DNA of 12,397 bases from Thermoleophilaceae bacterium (GCA_016463365.1 JAEMRJ010000028.1:7277-19673); one strand, 5' to 3'. Positions 1-6,245 are shown, numbered from the stretch's first letter. Program-made: numbers and translations. The notes: generated by a model from the letters alone, not told the origin.

Positions 1-26
1 TTGTTTCAATCTTTGAGGGGAATCTC

Positions 27-833
27 GTGAGTGAAAAGTTGGGAATCGTCGGAAGTGGTCTGATCGCGACCGGCCTCGCTGTTGCATCTGCATCGGCTGG
101 AGGAGACGTTGTGATCCGTGCGCGCTCGGAGGCTTCGGTTGAAAAAGCGAAGGCTGCGATTGACAAGGCGACTTCGCGGTTGGACAATCCCGAAGAGGTT
201 GTCGCGCGGATTGTCCACACCACGGAGCTCTCCGATCTCGCAGATCGCACCTACGTGGTGGAGGCTGTCAGCGAGGATTACGAAGTGAAGAACCCGCTGC
301 TGGCTGAGCTTGCCGGCGTGATTTCCGCAGATGCGGTTCTGGCTTCGACCACTTCGTCTCTGAGCGTCAACAAGCTGGCCGCTGCCGCTGGGATTGCCGA
401 GCGCTTTGTCGGCTTCCACGTGTTCTCGCCGGTGCCGGTCATGAAGCTGATTGAGATCGTCTACGCGGATGATGCTTCGGAAGATGTCCGCGCGCGCTCG
501 CGTGCGTTGTGCGAGGCGATCGGCAAGGTCGGAGTGGAAGTGCCGGACACCCCGGGCTTCATCGTTAACCGCCTGCTCTTCCCGTACCTGTTTGACGCGG
601 CGCGGTTCCTGGAGACCTCTGGACTTGAACCGGAGGCCGTCGACACGGCCATGAAGCTGGGCGCGAACTTCCCGATGGGCCCGATCGCGCTTCTGGACTA
701 CGTGGGCCTGGACGTCTCGATCGCGATCGGCGAGCAGATCGGTGTGGAGATTCCGGCGAACTGCCGCGCTCTGCTCGATGCCGGCAAGCTCGGCCGCAAG
801 ACCAAGCAGGGGTTTTACGACTACAACAAGTAG
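27..833 (+). CDS. 3-hydroxyacyl-CoA (3-hydroxybutyryl-CoA) dehydrogenase
   Basis: A cytoplasmic oxidoreductase that interconverts 3-hydroxyacyl-CoA and 3-oxoacyl-CoA with a nicotinamide cofactor, as in fatty-acid beta-oxidation or butyryl-CoA/PHB metabolism. Seen: a Rossmann loop GSGLIA (residues 9-14), the TSS motif with the likely catalytic Ser110, GFHVFSPVPVMKLIE with His131 and Glu143 (the catalytic His-Glu pair of the family), and TPGFIVNR with Asn181. The C-terminal dimerisation domain ends in GRKTKQGFYDY, typical of the family. At 268 aa it is slightly shorter than the usual ~280. The GTG start at 27 is supported by GAGGGG at 15-20, six bases upstream. Oddity: the acidic residue that normally ends beta-strand 2 and binds the NAD ribose is replaced by R-A-R (residues 31-33), so NADP preference is possible. 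Family is secure; exact substrate is not determined. Confidence 0.93.
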   Translation: MSEKLGIVGSGLIATGLAVASASAGGDVVIRARSEASVEKAKAAIDKATSRLDNPEEVVARIVHTTELSDLADRTYVVEAVSEDYEVKNPLLAELAGVISADAVLASTTSSLSVNKLAAAAGIAERFVGFHVFSPVPVMKLIEIVYADDASEDVRARSRALCEAIGKVGVEVPDTPGFIVNRLLFPYLFDAARFLETSGLEPEAVDTAMKLGANFPMGPIALLDYVGLDVSIAIGEQIGVEIPANCRALLDAGKLGRKTKQGFYDYNK

Positions 834-882
834 TCGGGGGTGCCGTCGGCTGCGCTCGGCGAGCGGTTCTATGCCAAATTCT

Positions 883-929
883 GCATCAACATACGTCCTG
901 CCGCACGTCGGCAAGACGTATGTTGATGC
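883..929. repeat. 47-nt palindrome A (REP-like), left of transposase
   Basis: A near-perfect inverted repeat. The outer 15-bp arms GCATCAACATACGTC (883-897) and its complement (915-929) are exact. After one mismatch (C898/A914) the stem continues as TGCCG/CGGCA (899-903/909-913). The arms match palindrome B at 1673-1719 in 38 of 40 positions and the total length is the same; only the 7-nt centre (903-909) differs. Confidence 0.9.
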
Positions 930-936
930 GTTTTTT
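883..936 (+). terminator. Hairpin plus T6, terminator for the dehydrogenase gene
   Basis: Palindrome A is followed on the plus strand by G then TTTTTT (931-936), which gives an intrinsic terminator 49 bp after the stop of the dehydrogenase gene. The same hairpin also forms the left flank of the transposase unit, so it may serve both purposes. Confidence 0.7.
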
Positions 937-946
937 CGCTTGGGAA

Positions 947-1588
947 TCAGATCGGGCGGTATGGGTGGAGTGCTGGATCGATGCCCCAGCGCTTGAGTTT
1001 TGATTCGACCCTCGCTGGACCCGTGCGATTCATGTACTCGCGGTAACCGCTCTCACCGCCGAAGACGTCCATCGTCAAGTCGTTACGGAGCCAGTGCGAG
1101 TTTCGTTCACCGATGTGGACAGCGTTGCTGCAGAACTCATTCCCCAGCTGCTGGATCGGGTCGTTGAGGATCGCGTAGCCGAGCATCTCCTTCATGTGAT
1201 CCGGAGATCTGAGCGGATCGGCCGCATAGCGCGCATCAAAGACCGGTCCACGCCAGTTGTGTTCACGGTTGTAGTACTTGCCGTACCCGGTCAGAACGCG
1301 AGTCATCAACTTCCTCATGCCGTCGGCCGAGTACTGGTGAACGACCAGATGGAAGTGGTTGTCGAGGATGCAGTACGCCAGGACCGCAACTTCATCAAAC
1401 AACTTCAGGTACGGCCTCCGCTGGGCATCGCGAGTAACCGTTGGACTCAGGTACCAGGAGAGCCGACCGAGGAACTCCCGTTTGTCGATGTTTCGCAGAA
1501 ACGGCTTGAGTGTCCCCACCCCATGAGACGTGACCTGGAACGTCTGATTCGCCGCATTTCGCGGCTTCAACTGCACCCCACTGGCCAT
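947..1588 (-). CDS. REP-associated tyrosine transposase (Y1_Tnp, HUH family)
   Basis: A single-strand DNA nuclease/transposase of the IS200-like Y1 family, RAYT type. Seen (213-aa form): an N-terminal MASGVQLKPRNAANQTFQVT strand typical of RAYTs, NHFHLVV with the metal-binding HUH pair His78 and His80, and a helix with Tyr102, Tyr105 and Tyr106 followed by Asn107 and RGPVFDARY. One of these tyrosines should be the nucleophile, but I cannot say which. The ATG at 1586-1588 is chosen because GGAGG lies six bases upstream; a TTG 51 bp further upstream is in frame but lacks this support. No frameshift or internal stop is seen, so the gene looks intact. Known for the family: RAYTs act on REP palindromes and are usually single-copy, vertically inherited domesticated transposases. 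The matching palindromes on both sides support that class. Confidence 0.88.
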   Translation of the reverse strand: MASGVQLKPRNAANQTFQVTSHGVGTLKPFLRNIDKREFLGRLSWYLSPTVTRDAQRRPYLKLFDEVAVLAYCILDNHFHLVVHQYSADGMRKLMTRVLTGYGKYYNREHNWRGPVFDARYAADPLRSPDHMKEMLGYAILNDPIQQLGNEFCSNAVHIGERNSHWLRNDLTMDVFGGESGYREYMNRTGPARVESKLKRWGIDPALHPYRPI

Positions 1589-1594
1589 CCAGAA

Positions 1595-1599
1595 CCTCC
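1595..1599 (-). promoter_or_regulatory. Ribosome binding site deciding the transposase start
   Basis: GGAGG on the minus strand, six bases before the ATG at 1588. It fixes the 213-aa start over the longer TTG-initiated reading. Confidence 0.75.
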
Positions 1600-1672
1600 A
1601 AGTAGAAATAACCTTCCACTTGCTTAAGGGTTTGGGCAAGAGTCATTTACCCCCCCTTGGCAACATTTTTTT

Positions 1673-1719
1673 GCATCGACATACGTCCTGCCTGCTCGCG
1701 GCAGGACGTATGTTGATGC
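1673..1719. repeat. 47-nt palindrome B (REP-like), right of transposase
   Basis: The arms pair over 20 bp (22 bp, 1671-1721, when flanking TT/AA are counted) with a single G/T non-complement (G1678/T1714, a G-U pair in RNA) and a 7-nt loop (1693-1699). It matches palindrome A except for two arm positions and the loop. T7 (1666-1672) abuts its left foot. It starts seven bases past the stop of the CorC-like gene on the minus strand, but no T-run follows it in either transcription direction, so it is not a canonical terminator. Confidence 0.9.
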
Positions 1720-1728
1720 AACTTCTGG

Positions 1729-3069
1729 CTAGTCGACGGGGACGGCTGCGATTTCGGCCGTCTCGCCGTGGCCCACTTCGGCGATGCGGACGGCTTCGAT
1801 GCGGTTCTCGCGCACGCTCTCGACCCGGATGACGTAGCCGTTGGCACGGATCGCGTCGCCGCGCTTGGGCAGCCTCCCGAGCTCGGCAAACACAAACCCG
1901 CCGACGGAGTTGTAGGCGTCAGAGTCCACCGGCAACTCAATCCCGTGATCCTCAAGGTCGACCAGTGGCACGTGGCCGCGCACAAACAGGTCGCCGTTTG
2001 CAAGTCGACGCATCGCGCTGAGCGCTGAATCGGTCTCGTCGTCGATCTCGCCGACGACCTCCTCGACGATGTCCTCGACCGTGACGATTCCGACCGTACG
2101 GCCGTACTCATCAACCACGATCGCCATCGACATGCGCTCGCGCTGCAGATCGGCCAGCAGGTCATCCAGAGGTTTTGTCTCGGGCACGACGTACGCGTCC
2201 TTGACGGCTTTGCCGATCGTCGCATCCTCACCCTTGGAGAGCATCAGTCGCACCAGCGAGGACAGATGCAGCACGCCCTTGATCTTGTCGGTCGAGCGAT
2301 CCTCGGTCACAGGCAGCCGGGTGTGACCGGAAGATGTGCAGCGGCGCAGGGCCACCTCGACGGTGTCGTCGACGTCGATCGTGACCACGGCGGGGATCGG
2401 CGTCATCACGTTTCTCGCCTCGTTCTCGTGCAGCTCGAAAACGCCCGAAAGCATGTGCGCCTCCCCCGGGTCAAGCGTGGAGTGCGAACGGCCGTGTTCG
2501 ACCAGGGCGCGCAGGTCCTCGCCGGTTGCGCCGAGTTCCATCTCGGAAGCGGGCCGAATCCCGAACAGACCGACCAGCCGGTTGGCGGCGCCGTTCAGCA
2601 CCACGATCGCCGGTGAGAAGATGCGCTTGAAGATGCTGAGTGGCCCCGCGAGCCACCGCGCGGTCTGTTCGGGCTTGGCGATTGCGATCGATTTTGGCGC
2701 CAGTTCGCCGATCACGATGTGCAGCACTGTGATGATCGTGAAAGCGATTGTGATTGAGATCGCGGTCGAGGCATTCGCGCTCAGGGAGTCCCCGAGCCAA
2801 CCTTCGATCAGGTGGCCGAGCGCCGGTTCGCCGGCGAAACCGAGCCCGATAGAGGCAAGCGTTATTCCTAGTTGGCAGGCCGAAAGGTAAGAGTCGATCT
2901 GCGACATCGCGGTGAGAGCTGCGCGATTTCGACGCGATTCATTCACGCCTTCTTCGTCCGGATTCTCGAGCAGCGACGCCTTCGCGCGCACCAACGAGAA
3001 CTCAGCGGCGACAAAGAAGCCGTTGATCAGCACCAGCAGCAGCGTGACGAGCAGAAGGAGGTAGGTCAT
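1729..3069 (-). CDS. CorC/HlyC-family membrane protein (CNNM/DUF21, CBS pair, CorC_HlyC)
   Basis: An integral membrane protein of the CNNM/CorC family, implicated in Mg2+ and other divalent cation efflux or homeostasis; older names are hemolysin C or TlyC. Seen: DUF21 transmembrane domain in residues 1-165 with hydrophobic segments near 1-20, 62-82, 103-125 and 140-160 and the conserved IGELAPKSIAI; two CBS domains about 218-345, including VMTPIPAV and VVDEYGRTVGIVTVEDIVEEVVGEI; and a C-terminal CorC_HlyC domain about 355-432 with YNSVGGFVFAELGRLPKRGD. The 446 aa length is normal. The ATG has GGGAGG at 3077-3082, seven bases upstream. It lies 96 bp downstream of the dehydratase gene on the same strand, so read-through is possible. 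Transport substrate is inferred from the family only. Confidence 0.93.
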   Translation of the reverse strand: MTYLLLLVTLLLVLINGFFVAAEFSLVRAKASLLENPDEEGVNESRRNRAALTAMSQIDSYLSACQLGITLASIGLGFAGEPALGHLIEGWLGDSLSANASTAISITIAFTIITVLHIVIGELAPKSIAIAKPEQTARWLAGPLSIFKRIFSPAIVVLNGAANRLVGLFGIRPASEMELGATGEDLRALVEHGRSHSTLDPGEAHMLSGVFELHENEARNVMTPIPAVVTIDVDDTVEVALRRCTSSGHTRLPVTEDRSTDKIKGVLHLSSLVRLMLSKGEDATIGKAVKDAYVVPETKPLDDLLADLQRERMSMAIVVDEYGRTVGIVTVEDIVEEVVGEIDDETDSALSAMRRLANGDLFVRGHVPLVDLEDHGIELPVDSDAYNSVGGFVFAELGRLPKRGDAIRANGYVIRVESVRENRIEAVRIAEVGHGETAEIAAVPVD

Positions 3070-3165
3070 GCAGAGGCCTCCCGCGTCGGGCGCAATTTGG
3101 GCTGGCTACTTCGAGGAGGCGCGTCTTCGGGGACGTCCATAAGTCCTGTCCAAGCTAGCAGCAGG

Positions 3166-3414
3166 TCAGGCCAGCCCGTCGATCGCATCGGCGAGCGCGA
3201 AGTCCTTGTCGGTCACGCCGCCCTCGGAGTGCGTGGTCAGCGTCACGGTCACGGTCTTCCAGCTGATTCCGACGTCCGGGTGATGACCTGCGGCTTCGGC
3301 GACCGGGAGGATCGCATTCAAAAACGCGACCGCTCCCTTGAAGTCACCGCGGTCAAATTCCTTGACCAGTTTGTCACCGCCGCCCGTCTGGACGTGCTCC
3401 CACCCCGAATTCAT
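3166..3414 (-). CDS. 4a-hydroxytetrahydrobiopterin (pterin-4a-carbinolamine) dehydratase
   Basis: A small cytoplasmic enzyme that dehydrates 4a-hydroxytetrahydrobiopterin, recycling the pterin cofactor of aromatic amino acid hydroxylases; in bacteria without such hydroxylases its role is often unclear. Seen: the family signature EAAGHHP with His44, His45 and Pro46, followed by Trp52, His62 and a late Asp (69 or 71), in the expected order and spacing. At 82 aa it is shorter than the usual ~95-110; it begins almost at the conserved Trp5 and lacks the leading helix. An in-frame TAG nine bases upstream of the ATG rules out a longer form from this frame. No Shine-Dalgarno is present; TAGGAT at 3421-3426 sits six bases before the ATG, which suggests a leaderless mRNA. 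It is divergent from the cobalamin-binding-type gene across 36 bp. Confidence 0.9.
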   Translation of the reverse strand: MNSGWEHVQTGGGDKLVKEFDRGDFKGAVAFLNAILPVAEAAGHHPDVGISWKTVTVTLTTHSEGGVTDKDFALADAIDGLA

Positions 3415-3420
3415 GCGCCG

Positions 3421-3426
3421 ATCCTA
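3421..3426 (-). promoter_or_regulatory. Probable -10 element of a leaderless dehydratase mRNA
   Basis: TAGGAT (minus strand) lies exactly six bases before the ATG, which places the transcription start at or next to the start codon. No good -35 and no ribosome binding site is visible. Confidence 0.55.
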
Positions 3427-3438
3427 CGCCCCGCGGCC

Positions 3439-3444
3439 TAACCT
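3439..3444 (+). promoter_or_regulatory. Probable -10 element of a leaderless cobalamin-binding-type mRNA
   Basis: TAACCT lies exactly six bases before the ATG at 3451 with no Shine-Dalgarno between. It is 12 bp from the opposing TAGGAT element, so two polymerases could hardly bind both promoters at once. Confidence 0.55.
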
Positions 3445-3450
3445 TGCGCC

Positions 3451-4362
3451 ATGCGCATCGCGAGCCTTGTCCCATCTGCCACCGAGTTGCTTTTCGCCAT
3501 AGGCCTCGGCGACGACGTCGTCGCCGTCACCCATGAGTGCGACTACCCACCCCAGGCCGCTGACCTCCCACAGCTCACCACCAGCGTGATCCCTGCGGAA
3601 CTGCCTCCGGGCGACGTCGACGCCCTCGTGCGCGGCCTCGTGACAGAAGGCAAAGCGCTGTACACGCTCGACGAAGAACTGCTCAAAGAAGAAGAGCCCG
3701 ACCTGATCATCGCCCAACAGCTCTGTGATGTCTGCGCTGTCTCCTACGAAGACGTGAAGGCCGTGGCCGCGCGCATGGAGTCGCAGCCGAAGGTCATCTC
3801 GCTCGACCCGACGACAATCGGCGAAGTGCTCGGCGACATTCGCACGATCGCGCAGGCGACCGACGAGAAGGATCTGGGCGTGGACCTGGTCCGGCTGCTG
3901 GCCGATCGCATCGACGATGTGAAGATCGCGCTCAAAGATGTCGGCCGCGATTCCGGGCCCGATCGGATCAATGTCGCGGCGCTTGAGTGGCTCGACCCGA
4001 TCTTCCTCGGCGGCCACTGGGTGCCGCAGATGATCGAGCTGGCCGGCGGGATGGACTTCCTCGGGCTGCCCGGAGAGCCCTCGCGCGAGTCCGACTGGGA
4101 CCAGGTGCGAGCCGCAGAGCCGAACACCGTGATCCTGATGCAATGCGGATACGACGCCGCGCGCAGCGCCGATGAGGCGGAAGATTTCGCCCAGGAGCTC
4201 AGCTCACTGGGTGCCGAGCGAATCTTCGCGACCGATGCCAACGCCTACTTCAGCCGCCCCGGCCCGCGGCTCGTGGACGGGATCGAGCTGCTGGCACACA
4301 CGCTCCACCCGACGCTGTTCCCTGAGCCGGCAGCCGGCGCGATGATTCCGCTGACGACCTGA
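3451..4362 (+). CDS. Cobalamin-binding-type periplasmic-fold protein (BtuF-like), apparently cytoplasmic
   Basis: A class III substrate-binding-fold protein of the BtuF/FhuD group (COG0614-like). Seen: MRIASLVPSATELLFAIGLG at the very N-terminus, HECDYP (28-33), CDVCAVSYEDV (92-102), SLDPTTIGEVLGDI (117-130), ALEWLDPIFLGGHWVPQMIE (177-196) and DANAYFSRPGPRLVDGIELL (262-281), the pattern of proteins annotated as cobalamin-binding proteins in many bacteria. There is no signal peptide or lipobox: the mature fold begins at residue 1, unlike classical BtuF. There is no transporter permease or ATPase next to it, so a role in cobalamin uptake is not shown. Translation probably starts from a leaderless message. 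It converges on the rhomboid gene with only 10 bp between the stops. Family confident, ligand inferred. Confidence 0.87.
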   Translation: MRIASLVPSATELLFAIGLGDDVVAVTHECDYPPQAADLPQLTTSVIPAELPPGDVDALVRGLVTEGKALYTLDEELLKEEEPDLIIAQQLCDVCAVSYEDVKAVAARMESQPKVISLDPTTIGEVLGDIRTIAQATDEKDLGVDLVRLLADRIDDVKIALKDVGRDSGPDRINVAALEWLDPIFLGGHWVPQMIELAGGMDFLGLPGEPSRESDWDQVRAAEPNTVILMQCGYDAARSADEAEDFAQELSSLGAERIFATDANAYFSRPGPRLVDGIELLAHTLHPTLFPEPAAGAMIPLTT

Positions 4363-4372
4363 GCGAGAAGCC

Positions 4373-5266
4373 TCAGCCGACGAACTGCGGGTACTCGTTG
4401 CGTGCGAGCAAGATGCAGGCGGCGTAGAGAATCAGCCCCAACGACACGACCATCGTCGTGCCGATCCAGCGACGCTTTCCGTGCACGCCCAGCAGCCCGT
4501 GACGCTCGCCCACCTTGAACAGAATCAGCGCGCAGATCACGCCGCCGAGCATGCCTCCGAGGTGGCCGCCCTTGGAAATTGAGGAGTTCCCGAACGTGAT
4601 GAAAAGGTTGATCGCCACGAGGATGCCGATCTGCTGCAGCGCCTCCCTGTTCTGGCGCGACCAGGCCACGACCAGCGCCATTCCCATCAGGCCGAAGACC
4701 GCGCCCGAGGCCCCTGCCGACGGAGTTTCCGGTTCGAGGATCATCGCGCCGAGCGAACCGGCGATCAGCGAAGTCATGTAGATCGCAAGCATCTGCACTG
4801 CCCCGAGCTCTGGTTCGAGCATGCGGCCGAGCACGTAGAGCAGATACATGTTCAATGCGATGTGCAGAAGGCCGAAGTGCAGGAAGCCGGGCGTGATCAC
4901 CCGCCAGTACTCGCCGTCGGCGATCAACGGCCCGAAGAACACGCCCTGCTCAGTCGCCCAGCCCTGGACGCTTGAAGTCATCAGTCCGAGCTGCGCACCC
5001 GTGGCGATCTGAAGCAGGAACACGGCAAGGTTGATCGCGATCAACGCGGTCGTGACCGGAGCATCACGCCAGGCAGCGGCGACCGGTCCCGGAGTGATGT
5101 CTGCGCGCGTGTAGACCTTCTGGCGTTCGCTGGAGCAGTCCGGACAGCGCATACCGACGGGCGAGGGCGTCATGCAGTCGGTGCAGATCGGATTTCCGCA
5201 GTTCGAGCAGGAGACGTTGGTCTCGCGGCCCGGGTGGCGGTAACAAGTTTGCTGTGAGGCTTCCAC
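4373..5266 (-). CDS. Rhomboid intramembrane serine protease with N-terminal zinc-binding domain
   Basis: A membrane serine protease that cuts substrates within or beside their transmembrane segments. Seen: an N-terminal B-box/zinc-ribbon-like module with Cys8, His11, Cys20, Cys23, Cys28, Cys31, Cys41 and Cys44; then a rhomboid core with hydrophobic segments from about 70 to 290. Catalytic features: HIALN (His135, Asn139) in TM2, GASGAVFG with nucleophile Ser187, and GGHLGG with His235, giving the Ser-His dyad. The 297-aa length is usual for actinobacterial rhomboids with a zinc-binding N-terminus. The start is a GTG at 5266 without a clear ribosome binding site. It is 41 bp downstream of the single-pass membrane protein gene and probably co-transcribed with the sigma factor unit, which makes that membrane protein a candidate substrate (inference only). 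Confidence 0.93.
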   Translation of the reverse strand: MEASQQTCYRHPGRETNVSCSNCGNPICTDCMTPSPVGMRCPDCSSERQKVYTRADITPGPVAAAWRDAPVTTALIAINLAVFLLQIATGAQLGLMTSSVQGWATEQGVFFGPLIADGEYWRVITPGFLHFGLLHIALNMYLLYVLGRMLEPELGAVQMLAIYMTSLIAGSLGAMILEPETPSAGASGAVFGLMGMALVVAWSRQNREALQQIGILVAINLFITFGNSSISKGGHLGGMLGGVICALILFKVGERHGLLGVHGKRRWIGTTMVVSLGLILYAACILLARNEYPQFVG

Positions 5267-5275
5267 TGGGCGCAG

Positions 5276-5281
5276 AGAGTA
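5276..5281 (-). promoter_or_regulatory. Possible internal -10 element before the rhomboid gene
   Basis: TACTCT on the minus strand, nine bases before the GTG start. It would give an mRNA with a leader of about three bases. It is weaker evidence than the exact six-base arrangement at other genes here. Confidence 0.3.
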
Positions 5282-5307
5282 AACGCGCCCGGGGCGGGAG
5301 CGGCTGA

Positions 5308-5685
5308 TCAGCTGGTGAAGTCGCGTGCGGCGCGGCGGAGTTCGTCCCGCGCGTCCGCTGCAGCGTCGCCGATCGCGTCGGTCAGTGCCTTGACAGCGGC
5401 AGCGCCGGCGTCATCGTCGTGCCTGCGACGGCGCAGACCGATCACCACCAGCGCGCCCGCTGCAGCCCCGCCCGCTGCGAGCGCCACTGCCGGGCGGACC
5501 CAGTTGCGTGGATCGCCCATCGCGGCGAGTTCCCAGTCGGCGAGTTCTTCGGCGGCGCTGAATGAAATCTCCTGGAGGCGCGACTGCACCTCGTCGTACA
5601 TCCGTGCGGGTGGCTCGACCGGGGCGAACGCTCGGCCGAGAATGCTTTCGATCGGCTCGTACTCGAAGTTGCTGCGATCGCTCAT
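5308..5685 (-). CDS. Single-pass membrane protein coupled to the ECF sigma gene; possible anti-sigma factor
   Basis: Function not recognised from sequence. The 125-aa protein has an acidic, partly helical N-terminal region (1-60), one hydrophobic segment about 65-84 that is rich in Ala and Gly (AAGGAAAGALVV), a basic cluster RRRR (85-88), and a charged, probably helical C-terminal tail (95-125). The ATG overlaps the sigma factor stop as ATGA, so the two are translationally coupled. That is the classical arrangement for an ECF sigma factor and its membrane anti-sigma partner. However, the zinc-binding HxxxCxxC motif of ZAS anti-sigma factors is absent, and the RRRR after the helix suggests the C-terminus faces the cytoplasm, which would put the N-terminal region outside. 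Anti-sigma function is therefore an inference from position. A rhomboid protease gene follows 41 bp downstream. Confidence 0.75.
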   Translation of the reverse strand: MSDRSNFEYEPIESILGRAFAPVEPPARMYDEVQSRLQEISFSAAEELADWELAAMGDPRNWVRPAVALAAGGAAAGALVVIGLRRRRHDDDAGAAAVKALTDAIGDAAADARDELRRAARDFTS

Positions 5686-6239
5686 GACGCGGCCTCCACT
5701 TCGTCCTCGGCAAGCGCCTCTTCAAGCTGCTTGATGGCGCGGTGCAGGAGCACCTTGGTGGCGCCTTCTGTCTTGCCCATCGAGCGGGCGATCTCTCCGT
5801 TGTCCATACCGAGTGCGAAACGCATGATCAGCGCCTCCCGCCGGTCGTCGGAAAGCTCGGCGACCTTTGCGAAGACCATGTCGAGCTCTTCGCGGGCCTC
5901 GACCAGGTCCTCGGTGTCGTGCGTGTTGGCCAACTCGCCGGCCGCTTCGAGCGGCGACTGCGGCTTGCGGGAGCGGTCGCGATAGAGATTGATCGCAAGG
6001 TTCTGGGCGATGCGGATGAGCCACGGTCGCAGCGACCTTCCGTTGGACTCGGCGAGCGCCTTGGGCAGATGACGGTAGGCCTGGAGGAACACCTGCTCGG
6101 AGACATCCTCGGCGTCGTGGTGATTTCCGAGCCGGTAATAAAGGAACGAGTAGACGTCACGCAGGTTCGCTTCGTAGAGCTCGGTGAAGGCACGATCGAG
6201 CTCCTTCTTGTCCATTTTGTACGTGTCTGGTGCGCCCAC
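5682..6239 (-). CDS. ECF-type RNA polymerase sigma factor (sigma-70 family)
   Basis: A 185-aa two-domain sigma factor that directs RNA polymerase to a specific promoter set. Seen: sigma2 about residues 18-92 with DAEDVSEQVFLQAYRHL (42-58) and RPWLIRIAQNLAINLYRDRS (71-90), and sigma4 about 125-175 with LSDDRREALIMRFALGMDNG and the helix-turn-helix EIARSMGKTEGATKVLLHRA (149-168). Regions 1 and 3 are absent, as expected for ECF factors. I chose the GTG at 6237-6239 because TAGGCT lies exactly six bases upstream (leaderless arrangement); an ATG eight codons later is the alternative. It follows the PlsC-GpsA gene by 19 bp and overlaps the downstream membrane protein gene by four bases. The signal it answers is unknown; the position suggests envelope or membrane state. 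Confidence 0.93.
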   Translation of the reverse strand: MGAPDTYKMDKKELDRAFTELYEANLRDVYSFLYYRLGNHHDAEDVSEQVFLQAYRHLPKALAESNGRSLRPWLIRIAQNLAINLYRDRSRKPQSPLEAAGELANTHDTEDLVEAREELDMVFAKVAELSDDRREALIMRFALGMDNGEIARSMGKTEGATKVLLHRAIKQLEEALAEDEVEAAS

Positions 6240-6245
6240 ACGGTC

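Larger units (their letters stand above)
883..1721 (-). mobile_element. Candidate RAYT/IS200-like unit: transposase between two matching palindromes
   Basis: The Y1 transposase gene (947-1588) is bracketed by palindromes A (883-929) and B (1673-1719), which are almost identical. A T-run lies on the transposase side of both (931-936 and 1666-1672). This matches the known pairing of REP-associated tyrosine transposases with flanking REP hairpins, and resembles the subterminal hairpins of IS200/IS605 elements. I see no target-site duplication, as expected for HUH enzymes, and no conserved GTAG-type tetranucleotide beside the hairpin feet. Outer limits of any element are not defined by the sequence. 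Confidence 0.6.

Noticed and set aside
6..914. 302-aa minus-strand reading frame opposite the dehydrogenase
   Set aside because: The plus-strand frame has a full set of dehydrogenase motifs and a ribosome binding site; the antisense frame is a GC-driven shadow without recognisable features.
1094..1627. 177-aa plus-strand reading frame opposite the transposase
   Set aside because: The minus strand encodes conserved HUH transposase motifs with a good ribosome binding site; this frame shows nothing recognisable.
1589..1639. Upstream TTG start adding 17 residues to the transposase
   Set aside because: The extra residues do not resemble RAYT N-termini, and GGAGG is correctly spaced for the ATG at 1588.
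883..1719. The two similar palindromes as a CRISPR or integron site pair
   Set aside because: Only two copies, with a transposase between them and no spacer pattern, cas or integrase genes.
1671..1721. Palindrome B as an intrinsic terminator of the CorC-like gene
   Set aside because: It is well placed, but on the minus strand it is followed by a run of A, not T; kept as a repeat only.
3424..4143. 239-aa minus-strand reading frame opposite the cobalamin-binding-type gene
   Set aside because: Shadow of a well-supported gene; low-complexity His/Asp/Arg-rich composition typical of antisense frames.
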